From assembly GCF_002214505.1 (NCBI RefSeq), contig NZ_CP015103.1, positions 186,001 through 250,000 of the forward strand: DNA of 64,000 bases, written 5' to 3'. A program made the translations under genes and the position numbers. A model generated the notes under the pieces. That model was not told where the DNA came from. It saw only the letters and a program-made list of their open reading frames with translations, and made no database searches. Position 1 is the first letter of the stretch, and every line of letters begins with the position of its first letter. Below, one piece after another: positions 49,988 through 58,248 of the stretch. The DNA is from Thermococcus siculi (lineage in GTDB: Archaea > Methanobacteriota_B > Thermococci > Thermococcales > Thermococcaceae).

Positions 49988-51004
49988 ATGGAGGAGAAAG
50001 AGATAAAATCTCTCCTGAGGGAATTCGGCCTCAATGAGTACGAGGTTAGGGCTTACCTTACCCTAATAAAGAACGGGCCGTTGACTGCAGGGGAGCTGGC
50101 GGCCCTCTCGGAGGTTCCCCAGCCCAGGATATACGACGTTATCCGAACCCTCATGGCCAAGGGTTTCGTTACCACCAGTCAGGGACGTCCCAAGCAGGTG
50201 ATACCACTAAACCCTGAGAGTGTAATGGAGGCCATGAAAAGGCGATACAATGAAAAGATAGAGAGTCTCAAAACTGCCTTGGAGAGGCTTTATACTCCCC
50301 ACGGCGAAGTTGGCAGTGTTACCGTCGTGAAGAGCCGCATAACGCTTGAGGAGTACGTGAAAAGGGCCGTGAACAACGCAAACTTCCACCTGAGCATGGC
50401 GTTGCCTCTGGAGTTCCTCAAAAACCTCGAGGATGCCCTTAAGAGAAAGAAAGAAGCCGGCGTTCACATAAACCTCTTCACCTATGGTTCTGGGGAAGTT
50501 CCACCCGTGGCCAGTGAGATTCGGATGAGGGAGGTCCCCGACCCAATAATAGTGATCCAGGACAGGGAAATGGGCGTGTACCTACCCTATGAGGCCTTGA
50601 CTGGGGGAAGTTCTCTCCACGGTTACGGTCTGATAATTCGGGACAACAACCTCCTCTTCATGCTCGACCGCTACTTCTACCATGCCCTTTGGCCCACGGG
50701 TAAGGTCGTCCATCGCGAGAAGAGGGAGCTGAAGCTTCCGAAGGAGTACATCCACATAAGGGAGTTGGTGGCGGACGTCAGGGAGTTCGACCTCCTGGGT
50801 TCACGGGTGGAGGTAACCGGTAGGTTCGTCCGTTCTGGAGAGCCTGTCCACATAACGGGAAAAATCGTTGACTTCTACGAGGACGAGCACAAGGTCGTCT
50901 CGAACATCACGGTCGAGGCTGAAAACGGGGAGCGCTACGTCGTGGGTGGCTGGAACGCCTCCCTTGAGGACGTGGAAGCAGAGAAAGTTGTCATCTACCC
51001 GTAA
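49988..51004 (+). CDS. TrmB-family sugar-sensing transcriptional regulator
   Basis: A 338-residue full-length TrmB-like protein. The N-terminal winged helix has LREFGLNEYEVRAYLTLIKNG and ELAALSEVPQPRIYDVIRTL; a coiled coil follows (about 75-100), then a sugar-binding domain with PYEALTGGSSLHGYGLIIRD and a C-terminal beta domain (VTGRFVRSGEPVHITGKIVD). TrmB/TrmBL proteins repress or activate sugar genes depending on site position and release DNA on sugar binding. Being in the transporter operon, it is the natural candidate to bind the AACCAYT-N3-ARTGGTT palindromes. The gene starts 9 bases after the MalK-like gene. Confidence 0.9.
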   Translation: MEEKEIKSLLREFGLNEYEVRAYLTLIKNGPLTAGELAALSEVPQPRIYDVIRTLMAKGFVTTSQGRPKQVIPLNPESVMEAMKRRYNEKIESLKTALERLYTPHGEVGSVTVVKSRITLEEYVKRAVNNANFHLSMALPLEFLKNLEDALKRKKEAGVHINLFTYGSGEVPPVASEIRMREVPDPIIVIQDREMGVYLPYEALTGGSSLHGYGLIIRDNNLLFMLDRYFYHALWPTGKVVHREKRELKLPKEYIHIRELVADVREFDLLGSRVEVTGRFVRSGEPVHITGKIVDFYEDEHKVVSNITVEAENGERYVVGGWNASLEDVEAEKVVIYP

Positions 51005-51024
51005 ATCCCTCTGGAGATGTGGTT

Positions 51025-52353
51025 ATGGACACCAAGAGGATCGCGCTGGCCATTATGGATGCTGCTCTGAATGCCGCCGACCCCTACATGGCCGTTAGGA
51101 GAAATCTTGGATTTGTGAATGGAAAGCTAGCGGTATCGGGAGAGGAGTTCGAGGTTTCTGGAAGGATATACCTCCTCGCCTTCGGAAAGGCCGCCTGTGC
51201 AATGGCAGGGGCCGCCGTTGATGTTCTCGGTGAGAAGCTTGAAGAAGGGATCATTGTCACCAAGTACGGCTACGCCGGAAACTGCCCTCAAAAGCCGAAC
51301 CTGAGGGTTATAGAGGCTGGACATCCAACTCCCGATGAGAACTCCCTCCTGGGGGCCAAACTCGGCGTCGAACTGGCCGAAAAGGTCGGCCCCGACGACA
51401 TCCTCCTCGTTCTCATCTCCGGCGGCGGCTCAGCCCTCTTTCTCCTCCCGGAGGAGGGGATAAGCCTTGAGGACAAAATCAAAACGAACGAACTCCTTTT
51501 GAAGAGCGGGGCGAAGATCTACGAGATAAACACCGTCAGGAAGCACATCTCGGCAGTCAAGGGCGGAAAGCTGGCCAAGAGGGTTAGAGGAACGGTAATA
51601 AGCCTCATCCTCTCCGATGTAGTTGGAGATCACCTCGAGACCATAGCCTCTGGTCCGACCGTTAAAGACCCCACTACTTTCCAGGATGCCTACCGGATTT
51701 TGAAGCTCTACAACGTCTGGGAGAAGCTCCCTGAGAGCGTTAGGAGACACATAGATCGTGGATTAAATGGAGAAGCAGAGGAGACGCTGAAGGAGGATCT
51801 ACCGAACGTCCACAACTTCGTTGTGGGAAGTGGGACGATGGCGTGTGATGCCGCCAAAAAGAAGGCCGAAGAGTTTGGATTCAACGCGGCAGTATTGACC
51901 ACCACTCTTGAAGGTGAGGCAAGGGAGATTGCCCTAGCCATAGGCTCTATAGTTCAGGAGATAGCCAGATACGACCGCCCGGTTCCAAAGCCGGCCGTCC
52001 TCATAGCCGGTGGCGAGTGGACTGTGACGATTGAAGGAAAAGCCGGGCTCGGTGGCCCGAACCAGGAGTTCGCTTTAAGCATAGCACGGAAGATAGCCGG
52101 GCTGAACGCGGTTGTTCTGGCGGTTGATACTGACGGGACCGACGGTCCAACGGACGCCGCCGGTGGAATCGTGGACGGGAGAACACTTGAAAAGCTGGAG
52201 AAAGCCGGCATAGACGTTGAAGAAGCCCTCAAAAGGCACGATGCCTACCATGCCCTCGAAAGGGCCGGCGCGCTCCTCAAGACAGGCCCGACCGGGACGA
52301 ACGTCAACTCGCTTGTGGTGGCGGTAGTTCCCAGAAATTCGGGGGAAGGTTAG
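51025..52353 (+). CDS. Glycerate 2-kinase (MOFRL family)
   Basis: A 442-residue archaeal glycerate kinase of the MOFRL/GckA type, which makes 2-phosphoglycerate from glycerate and ATP. Landmarks: AFGKAACAMAGA, the glycine loop ISGGGSALFLLPEEG, NTVRKHISAVKGGKLA with the catalytic lysine, LSDVVGDHLETIASGPT, AGGEWTVTIEGKAGLGGPNQ and TDGTDGPTDAAGG. The ATG at 51025 with GGAG upstream is preferred to the GTG at 51019. Its place as last gene of a sugar import operon implies that glycerate is released from the imported compound (inference). It overlaps the convergent radical SAM gene by 4 bases. Confidence 0.93.
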   Translation: MDTKRIALAIMDAALNAADPYMAVRRNLGFVNGKLAVSGEEFEVSGRIYLLAFGKAACAMAGAAVDVLGEKLEEGIIVTKYGYAGNCPQKPNLRVIEAGHPTPDENSLLGAKLGVELAEKVGPDDILLVLISGGGSALFLLPEEGISLEDKIKTNELLLKSGAKIYEINTVRKHISAVKGGKLAKRVRGTVISLILSDVVGDHLETIASGPTVKDPTTFQDAYRILKLYNVWEKLPESVRRHIDRGLNGEAEETLKEDLPNVHNFVVGSGTMACDAAKKKAEEFGFNAAVLTTTLEGEAREIALAIGSIVQEIARYDRPVPKPAVLIAGGEWTVTIEGKAGLGGPNQEFALSIARKIAGLNAVVLAVDTDGTDGPTDAAGGIVDGRTLEKLEKAGIDVEEALKRHDAYHALERAGALLKTGPTGTNVNSLVVAVVPRNSGEG

Positions 52354-53150
52354 AGTTCCACGAACTCCCAGCCCCTCCGGTGGGTCTCTATCCCCTCGGC
52401 CTTCACTCCGAGGCTCTTTATCTCCTTCTTCAGCTCCCATAGAAACTCCCCAAACTTTTCATCGTCCGTCAGAACTGTGTAGCTCTCAGGGTACTCCTCA
52501 CGGAGTAGCCCCTGAAACTCCTTTCCCGCTGCCTTGAGGTTGAGGACCTCGAAGAAGTAGTAGTCCGCGAAGTCCCGGGTATCCTCCACCACGGCAGAAA
52601 CGTCAGTTATTTCCGGGATTATCGGGCTAACGAAGACGTAGGTTCTCAATCCGGCTTCTTTAAGCGTCTTGAGAGCGTTCACCCTCGCCTCGTGTACCGG
52701 TGTGAGGGGTTCGAAGAGCCTCTTCTCCCTTCCAGTGAAGCCGTTTATGGTCAGACCCACCTCTATGCGGTCGAAGAGCTTGAAGAGGTCTATGTCCCTG
52801 GTGACGAGCGGCGATTTGGTCAGAATCGAGAGTTCGTTCCTCTTGTCCATGTATCGAAGAACGCGCCTCGTCAGCTTCAGCTCCGCCTCCATCGGCTGAT
52901 ATGGATCGCTCACAGTGGACATCACCACACTCCCCTTAACGCGCTTCCTGGCCAGTTCGGGCGCGTTTGTCTTCACCTCGACCCAGCTTCCCCATCTCCC
53001 GTAGTCCTTCCACCTCGTCAGAAACTTGGCGTAGCAGTATTCACAGGCGAAGGCGCATCCAACGTACTGGTTCACCGTCCAGTCGACGCCCGGAATCCTC
53101 GAGCGGGTGTACAGGCTCTTCGTCCTCCTCTTGACAACCCGAACCTTCAT
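52350..53150 (-). CDS. Radical SAM protein (SPL-like)
   Basis: A 266-residue radical SAM enzyme. The 4Fe-4S motif is CAFACEYCY (C32, C36, C39), preceded by NQYVG as in spore-photoproduct-lyase-like proteins of archaea. VVMSTVSDPYQPMEAELKLTR and ISP.IPEITD segments are typical of this group, annotated as DNA repair photolyase-like without proof. Substrate unknown. It is divergent from the YgjP-type metallopeptidase gene, sharing a 38-base promoter gap. Confidence 0.85.
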   Translation of the reverse strand: MKVRVVKRRTKSLYTRSRIPGVDWTVNQYVGCAFACEYCYAKFLTRWKDYGRWGSWVEVKTNAPELARKRVKGSVVMSTVSDPYQPMEAELKLTRRVLRYMDKRNELSILTKSPLVTRDIDLFKLFDRIEVGLTINGFTGREKRLFEPLTPVHEARVNALKTLKEAGLRTYVFVSPIIPEITDVSAVVEDTRDFADYYFFEVLNLKAAGKEFQGLLREEYPESYTVLTDDEKFGEFLWELKKEIKSLGVKAEGIETHRRGWEFVEL

Positions 53151-53188
53151 AAGGACCTTTTCACCATATCTCCTTAAAAGGTGATGGC

Positions 53189-53833
53189 ATGAGGGTGAGG
53201 GTTCGGAGGAGGCCGGTAAAGTACGCCCGCATCGAGGTCAGGCCCAACGGTGAGGTAGTCGTCACGGCCCCGGAGGGCTTCGACGTTGAGACCCTGGTGG
53301 AGAAGCATAGGGGGTGGCTTGAGGCCAGGCTGGAGGAGATAGATGGCCTTCGCGAGCTGGCCGAGTCCGGTTTTCCCATAAACGGTGAGTTCTATCAGGT
53401 CATCCAGGGCAGGAGGGCCAAGGTTCACGAGAGGTTCAAGACGGTTATCCTCTCGCCCAGCAGGGAAGATGTTCTCTCGTGCCTCAAGCGCTTTCTCAGG
53501 AAGGAGCTTCTCCCGCTCGTGGACGAGTACGGAGATAAGATGGGGGTTAAGCCGGGGAAGGTCTATATCCGCCACCAGAAGAGCCGCTGGGGAAGCTGTT
53601 CGCCGAAGGGCAATCTGAACTTCAACGTTCGCTTGGTGTCGGTTCCCCCCAGGTTGAGGGAGTACGTCGTCGTTCACGAGCTGGCCCACATCAAATACAT
53701 GAACCACTCGAGGGAGTTCTGGGAACTCGTTGGCCGTTTCTACCCTGACTACAGAACCGCGAGAAAGGATCTCAAGAGGTGGTGGAGCATTATAGAACTC
53801 AATCCCTACTGGCGTTCCCTGAGTGGCGTTTAG
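53189..53833 (+). CDS. YgjP-type (M48/SprT-like) zinc metallopeptidase
   Basis: A 214-residue protein of the DUF45/YgjP family. The zinc motif VVHELAHIKYMNHSREFW (HExxH, then a third histidine) and the family signature QKSRWGSCSPKGNLNFN are intact. The N-terminal half is a beta-rich region (VKYARIEVRPNGEVVVTAP). GGTGAT precedes the ATG. The substrate is unknown. The last 35 bases overlap the convergent membrane protein gene. Confidence 0.9.
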   Translation: MRVRVRRRPVKYARIEVRPNGEVVVTAPEGFDVETLVEKHRGWLEARLEEIDGLRELAESGFPINGEFYQVIQGRRAKVHERFKTVILSPSREDVLSCLKRFLRKELLPLVDEYGDKMGVKPGKVYIRHQKSRWGSCSPKGNLNFNVRLVSVPPRLREYVVVHELAHIKYMNHSREFWELVGRFYPDYRTARKDLKRWWSIIELNPYWRSLSGV

Positions 53834-55007
53834 TCCCGAGGATAATCCTCTCCGTCAGTTCTTTGAGCTTGAGGGCGATGGGGATGTAGAGCAGGAACGC
53901 CGCCAGCCTGCTGAGGCCGTCGAGCTTTGTCCCGTCGAGTTTGAGTGCCTCTGGCGCCCAGTAGAACACCGGGGACTGGTCGAGGGGTGGGATTGACTTC
54001 AAAAGGTCGAATCCCTTCACCATGCCGGAGATGGTCAGCAGAACCCACTGGAGAAGGCTCACGTCGAGAACAGCTAGGAGGGCGAAGTACTGGATGTTGA
54101 CGACCTTGCTCAGTCCCAGCATTGCCACTACGCCGCCGGTAAGGGCATTTTCCTCGTCCAGCTCACCCCTCCAAGCGCGTTCGTAGAGCCGAAGGGCTCC
54201 GATAAAGAGGGGAAGGGATAGGATTATCCCCGTTAGAAGACTTATTTCCGATGGAACCGATGAGGGCGGTTCTATGGGGACGAAGAGCCTCCTTATCGCC
54301 CCCGCTATGAGGGGCAGTCCAAAGAAGCCGTAGTTCATCGCAAACCTCCCCATGTGAAAACCGAGGACTGCCTCGAGGTACCCCCTCGGGTTCTCGAGCA
54401 GAAACGGGGCTGAGATCGCGGTTCCAACGGCTATTGCCGCCGCCATGAACTTTGGAAAACTCTTCCTCGTCCTCGGCGTCAGCAGAACCGCGAGCAGTAT
54501 CAGCGGAGCGTACTGTTTCGTGAGCGTTGAGAGGGCCGCGTAGGCCCCAGCCAACAGCCCGTTGCCCCTCCTCAGCTCCACGTAGGATTCGAGCATCAGG
54601 CCCACCGCGAGGGCATCGAAGTGGCCCCTGAACGGCCCGATGTATAGGAGCAGGGGGTTGAGAGTGAGCAGAACGGCCCTCCGTGAATCCCCAGTCATCC
54701 TGTAGACGGCATGGGAGAGGACGACGCTCCCGATGAGGGCGGGAATTTTTACCGCGAACCTCGCCGCTAGGGGGGAGAGGTTGAACTTGTAAAACGGAGC
54801 AACGAGGAGAAATGGAATCGGTGGGTAGGCGTACCACATGGAGCACATGGCCTGTTCGCACCAGCCGTACGGACTAACCCCAAACCTGGCGAAGGTGAAG
54901 GCTGAGACCGCCACGACGTGGGCGTCCATGTAGTGGTACCCGAGGAACGAGAGGATTATCTGGGTTACTGCCCCCAGGACTGCCACGAGCTTTGTTCTTC
55001 CGTCCAT
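53799..55007 (-). CDS. GT-C-like polytopic membrane protein (putative glycosyltransferase)
   Basis: A 402-residue protein with about ten membrane segments. The first outside loop contains HYMDAHVVAVSAF, and a second, WYAYPPIPFLLVAPFYKF; the acidic residue in the first loop and the GPFRGHFDALAVGLML segment resemble GT-C mannosyltransferases (DPM-dependent). It may glycosylate lipids or proteins in the archaeal membrane, but the family is not certain. A TTTATATCG promoter (minus strand) lies near 55040-55048. Confidence 0.65.
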   Translation of the reverse strand: MDGRTKLVAVLGAVTQIILSFLGYHYMDAHVVAVSAFTFARFGVSPYGWCEQAMCSMWYAYPPIPFLLVAPFYKFNLSPLAARFAVKIPALIGSVVLSHAVYRMTGDSRRAVLLTLNPLLLYIGPFRGHFDALAVGLMLESYVELRRGNGLLAGAYAALSTLTKQYAPLILLAVLLTPRTRKSFPKFMAAAIAVGTAISAPFLLENPRGYLEAVLGFHMGRFAMNYGFFGLPLIAGAIRRLFVPIEPPSSVPSEISLLTGIILSLPLFIGALRLYERAWRGELDEENALTGGVVAMLGLSKVVNIQYFALLAVLDVSLLQWVLLTISGMVKGFDLLKSIPPLDQSPVFYWAPEALKLDGTKLDGLSRLAAFLLYIPIALKLKELTERIILGTKRHSGNASRD

Positions 55008-55091
55008 CTGCGGTCGGATAATCTGGGTTTTGAGCCGATATAAATTTTTGGATGGTAACGTTCTAATAGCCCCGGGTGTATATCCTTTGAG

Positions 55092-55514
55092 GTGGTTGTC
55101 CTGAGGGAGTTCCTCAAGCTACTCGCCCTCGCTTCCGACGAGATTGTGATCGGGCTGCTCCTGCTTGTGGTGCTGCCGGAGTTTGGGGTAGACCTCCCCC
55201 TCTGGGCGGTGGCGGTGATCATCGGGCTTCTGGTGCTTAAAGATCTCCTCGTGGCACCCTTCGTTCTTCGCGGCGGCCTCAGCGCCAGGCCAAAGACTGG
55301 CCCCGAGAGCCTGATTGGTAGAATCTCCCTCGTGGCTGAGGATCTGAACCCGGAGGGGCTGGTGAAGGTTGACGGCGAGCTGTGGAGCGCCGAGTGCGTA
55401 AACGGAACCGCAAGAAAGGGAGAGAAAGTCAGGATCGTGGCGGTGAACGGGGCTAAGGTTCTCGTGGAACGCCCCGCATCGCGAGGGTCTGCGCTATCTC
55501 CTCGGGATGGTTAG
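55092..55514 (+). CDS. NfeD-like membrane protein
   Basis: A 140-residue protein with two membrane segments (about 10-27 and 35-55) and a C-terminal OB-fold NfeD domain (GRISLVAEDLNPEGLVKVDGELWSA, then GEKVRIVAVNGAKVLVE). NfeD proteins partner stomatin-like proteins and associated serine proteases; neither is adjacent. The start is GTG 55092. Its 3' end overlaps the convergent PH-like gene by 62 bases, which is unusually long here. Confidence 0.8.
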   Translation: MVVLREFLKLLALASDEIVIGLLLLVVLPEFGVDLPLWAVAVIIGLLVLKDLLVAPFVLRGGLSARPKTGPESLIGRISLVAEDLNPEGLVKVDGELWSAECVNGTARKGEKVRIVAVNGAKVLVERPASRGSALSPRDG

Positions 55515-55890
55515 TGGAGAAGGAAACCGTCCAGCCCTTCTTCTGGCGTATGAGGATGCAACCCTTTGCAGGGAGCGTGAAGTGGGTTGTCCCCGAACAG
55601 CTCATCCAGCCTTCTCTTATGGAAAATCTCTCTATGTTCTCTATCTCCACGGTTTTCCGCACGATAAGCCCGAGCAGTCCCCTTATCCTGACTTCCCGCT
55701 CGTCTATTTCGATTTTCATCACCGCCGCGTCCAGGAGTATAATCAGGAGCAGGAACGTTGAAGCGAGCATTATCGGAAATCCTTGACCCGCTTGATAAGT
55801 TGCCATGAGACCCCAGACCATCGGTATGGCTATGAGGGCCAGAAAAACTGTGAATCCCCTGCTCGAAATCCTCTCCTCGTAGAGCGCCAT
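55453..55890 (-). CDS. Membrane protein with PH-like cytoplasmic domain
   Basis: A 145-residue protein: two membrane segments (about 14-32 and 38-56), then a beta-rich domain IDEREVRIRGLLGLIVRKTVEI followed by RQKKGWTVSFSTNHPEEIAQTL, resembling bacterial PH-like domains. Function unknown. GGTGAG precedes the ATG at 55890. The end overlaps the NfeD-like gene. Confidence 0.7.
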   Translation of the reverse strand: MALYEERISSRGFTVFLALIAIPMVWGLMATYQAGQGFPIMLASTFLLLIILLDAAVMKIEIDEREVRIRGLLGLIVRKTVEIENIERFSIREGWMSCSGTTHFTLPAKGCILIRQKKGWTVSFSTNHPEEIAQTLAMRGVPREP

Positions 55891-55957
55891 TTTCTCACCG
55901 TTTTAACATCCTCACAATCCCTTTAAACCTTGGCGTCGATGTTATTCCGGTGGTAAG

Positions 55958-56386
55958 ATGGTTCGGACGATGCCCGTTGACAGGCTGAGCGATGATGACG
56001 TCAGGGAAATTCTGACAAAGTACAGGAAGATAACCCTCGTTGGGGCCTCTCCAAAGCCGGAGCGCGACGCCAACGACGTCATGCGATACCTTCTTGAGCA
56101 CGGCTACGAGGTCTATCCCGTGAATCCTCGCTACGAAGAGATTCTGGGGAGAAAGTGCTACCCGAGCGTCCTCGACATTCCGGATGAGGTGGAGATAGTC
56201 GACCTCTTCGTTAGACCGGAGTTCACGATGGACTACGTCGAACAGGCGATAAAGAAGGGCGCAAAGGTGGCGTGGTTCCAGTTCAACACGTACAACAGGG
56301 AGGCCTTCAAAAGGGCGAAGGAAGCTGGCTTAACGGCCGTTGCCCACAGATGCATAAAGCAGGAGCACGCGAGGCTTATTGGATGA
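55958..56386 (+). CDS. CoA-binding domain protein (YccU-like)
   Basis: A 142-residue Rossmann-like CoA-binding protein. KITLVGASPKPERDANDVMRYL, the YPVNPRYEEILGRKCYPSVLDIP segment and AHRCIKQEH at the end are the family marks (the C-terminal CIKxEH motif is invariant). Role unclear, perhaps CoA-linked redox or regulation. GGTGGT precedes the ATG; it overlaps the convergent PIN gene by 11 bases. Confidence 0.9.
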   Translation: MVRTMPVDRLSDDDVREILTKYRKITLVGASPKPERDANDVMRYLLEHGYEVYPVNPRYEEILGRKCYPSVLDIPDEVEIVDLFVRPEFTMDYVEQAIKKGAKVAWFQFNTYNREAFKRAKEAGLTAVAHRCIKQEHARLIG

Positions 56387-56801
56387 TTCCGAGAAGCTCA
56401 AGGAGTTCTTTGGTGTTCAGCACCTCTATCTCTTCTATCTCCTTCAATCTCTTGTCGTTGCTCCACAGGGGAGCTTTTACCTTGAGAGCCAGTGCCACAA
56501 AGTCAGCATCGTCTTTGTCGGGAGTTATTTTGAGTGCGAGGGGTATGAACTCGGCGTAGAACCCTTCTTTTACGAATATAATATGCTCCCTGAGAACGGA
56601 TAGTATCTCCTCAAACTCTTTCTCCCCTATCTTAGCTTTTTTCAGGATTTCATCTCTATGCTCGCGAAGCTCTTCCAGTGCGAACTCGGGACTTATCAGC
56701 CTTCCGGATAGCAGGAACACCAGCTCTCTGGTTACTGTTGATTTTCCAAAGAACGAGAAGAGCACGTTCGTGTTAGTCACCAGAAGAATATCTTCGCTCA
56801 A
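56376..56801 (-). CDS. PIN domain protein (VapC-like) with altered active site
   Basis: A 141-residue PIN_2-type protein, likely the toxin partner of the small gene upstream. The usual first motif (V-D-x-N-V-L) reads VTNTNVLFSFF, so the first catalytic aspartate is Asn (residue about 10). Other acids remain: FALEELREH, DKDDADFVALAL and WSNDKRL. The start is TTG 56801, with GGGGCGAG upstream, inside the antitoxin gene. RNase activity may be weakened or lost. Confidence 0.78.
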   Translation of the reverse strand: MSEDILLVTNTNVLFSFFGKSTVTRELVFLLSGRLISPEFALEELREHRDEILKKAKIGEKEFEEILSVLREHIIFVKEGFYAEFIPLALKITPDKDDADFVALALKVKAPLWSNDKRLKEIEEIEVLNTKELLELLGIIQ

Positions 56802-56988
56802 GGTACTCGCCCCGTCCCATTTTTGCTTTCCGCCCGAGTTCTACTGCCTTCTCCTCTGAGAGTTCTGAGTTATTGAGCATTTCGTTGAGCCGCGCGAGGG
56901 TCTTCAGCCTCTCCGAGATTGTTTTTGCTATCAGGCTAGCCAGCTTCTCGTCCACATTAGGGGGCACCTTGACCACTATGTCTCCCAC
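56773..56988 (-). CDS. VapB-like antitoxin (putative)
   Basis: A 71-residue protein, start GTG 56988 with GGTGAT upstream. It begins with a strand DIVVKVPPNVDEKLASLIAK, then helices with LARLNEMLNNSELSEEKAVELG, the layout of archaeal antitoxins paired with PIN_2 proteins. It overlaps the PIN gene by 29 bases. The identity as antitoxin rests mainly on this pairing. Confidence 0.75.
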   Translation of the reverse strand: MGDIVVKVPPNVDEKLASLIAKTISERLKTLARLNEMLNNSELSEEKAVELGRKAKMGRGEYLERRYSSGD

Positions 56989-57028
56989 GTTATCACCGTT
57001 CTCACTACGGCGTTCCGCTTATAACGGT

Positions 57029-58129
57029 TTATCCCCGATACCTCAGCACGTGGATGTCCCTGACGACCCTGTGCCTCTCTTCGTAGTCGAGATATCTGCC
57101 GAGAACCTCGAAGCCGAGCTTTCCGAGCCATTTCCTCTCTTTTCTATAAATGCCCCCACCGCTCAGTCTGTACGCTGGAAAAACGAAGACCACCCTTCCG
57201 TTCCTCTTCAGGACATCGGCAAAGCTCTCGAACACCGAATAGTAGAACCTGTCCAGCTCGTTGGCGAGCTTTATCGCCTCTCCCCTGCTCGGGTGCCTCT
57301 TGAGGGGCTTTCCTAGGTATGGCTCGGTAACTATGGCATCAAAGCGTTGCCTGAAGCAGCGCTTCAGCTTCCTCGCGTCGCAGACTTCGAGGTGGGCCGA
57401 GTTCTTCAGGTGAAACTCCTTTCTCAGCCAGGCGAGGTTCTTCTTGGCGTCTCTTATCTGCCTCTCATCGCGGTCGCTTCCGTAAGCCGAAAGCCCTTGA
57501 AGGACGAACTCCTGGACAACCGTCCCTATGCCGCAGAAGGGGTCGAGAAAGGCCCCTTTTCTGACCTCCGTCAGGTTCACCATTATCCTCGCGAGCCTCG
57601 GCGGTATCGAGAGGATGGGCTTCTGAACGGGCCTCTCAACGTCGAGCTTCTTCAGCTCGAAGGGATCGGTGATCTTAACGGTCTCGCCGACGAGGAAGCT
57701 CCCGTCTTCCCTAAACAGAAAAACAAAGTCCTTGACCTCTGGAAAGCCCTTCAGGATAAGCTCCGCCGGCATCGAATAGGTCTTCGCGGGCTTGAAGAAC
57801 TTGGCGGAGCCTTCCTCCTTGAACTCCCTCTTTATCTCGCTCCCGAGCTTCCTCCACAGCTTCCAGTCGCTCCTCCCGTAGAGGCTGACGGTGAAGAGCC
57901 GGGAGTATTCGAGTTCCTTTAGCGCTTCCTCTCCCTCGCCGGTGATTTTGACGAGCTTTAAGGAGCCGCCGAGCCAGTGGAAGTACCTTTCAACTTGAGG
58001 TGAGGAATCGAATAACAACCAGTAACGACTGGACTCAATTGGGCTAACCTTTAGGCCGAATCTCCGGGCGAATGAATAAAATTCTGCCTCGCTGAGGGCG
58101 GGATTTTTACCAAATATGACCGCGTACAT
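57029..58129 (-). CDS. Trm11/Trm-G10-like RNA methyltransferase
   Basis: About 366 residues. The N-terminal region (about 1-160) resembles a THUMP-bearing domain (MYAVIFGKNPALSEAEFYSF, as in archaeal Trm-G10), and the C-terminal Rossmann-fold methyltransferase has GAFLDPFCGIGTVVQEFVL (motif I) and TEPYLGKPLKR where (D/N)PPY is typical. The N2-guanine-10 tRNA methyltransferase subgroup is the best guess. A TTTTTAAG box (minus strand, 58149-58156) lies about 25 bases before the ATG at 58129, indicating a leaderless message and rejecting the longer frame. Confidence 0.8.
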   Translation of the reverse strand: MYAVIFGKNPALSEAEFYSFARRFGLKVSPIESSRYWLLFDSSPQVERYFHWLGGSLKLVKITGEGEEALKELEYSRLFTVSLYGRSDWKLWRKLGSEIKREFKEEGSAKFFKPAKTYSMPAELILKGFPEVKDFVFLFREDGSFLVGETVKITDPFELKKLDVERPVQKPILSIPPRLARIMVNLTEVRKGAFLDPFCGIGTVVQEFVLQGLSAYGSDRDERQIRDAKKNLAWLRKEFHLKNSAHLEVCDARKLKRCFRQRFDAIVTEPYLGKPLKRHPSRGEAIKLANELDRFYYSVFESFADVLKRNGRVVFVFPAYRLSGGGIYRKERKWLGKLGFEVLGRYLDYEERHRVVRDIHVLRYRG

Positions 58130-58248
58130 GGTTGTTGACTCGGAGAAGGCTCTTAAAAACGTTCCGAGGGTTAGGTTAATAAGCCATGAACCCCAATAAA
58201 TAACATGAGTGTAGTGTAAAATCCACAACTGTGCGGGGGATATGTGGT

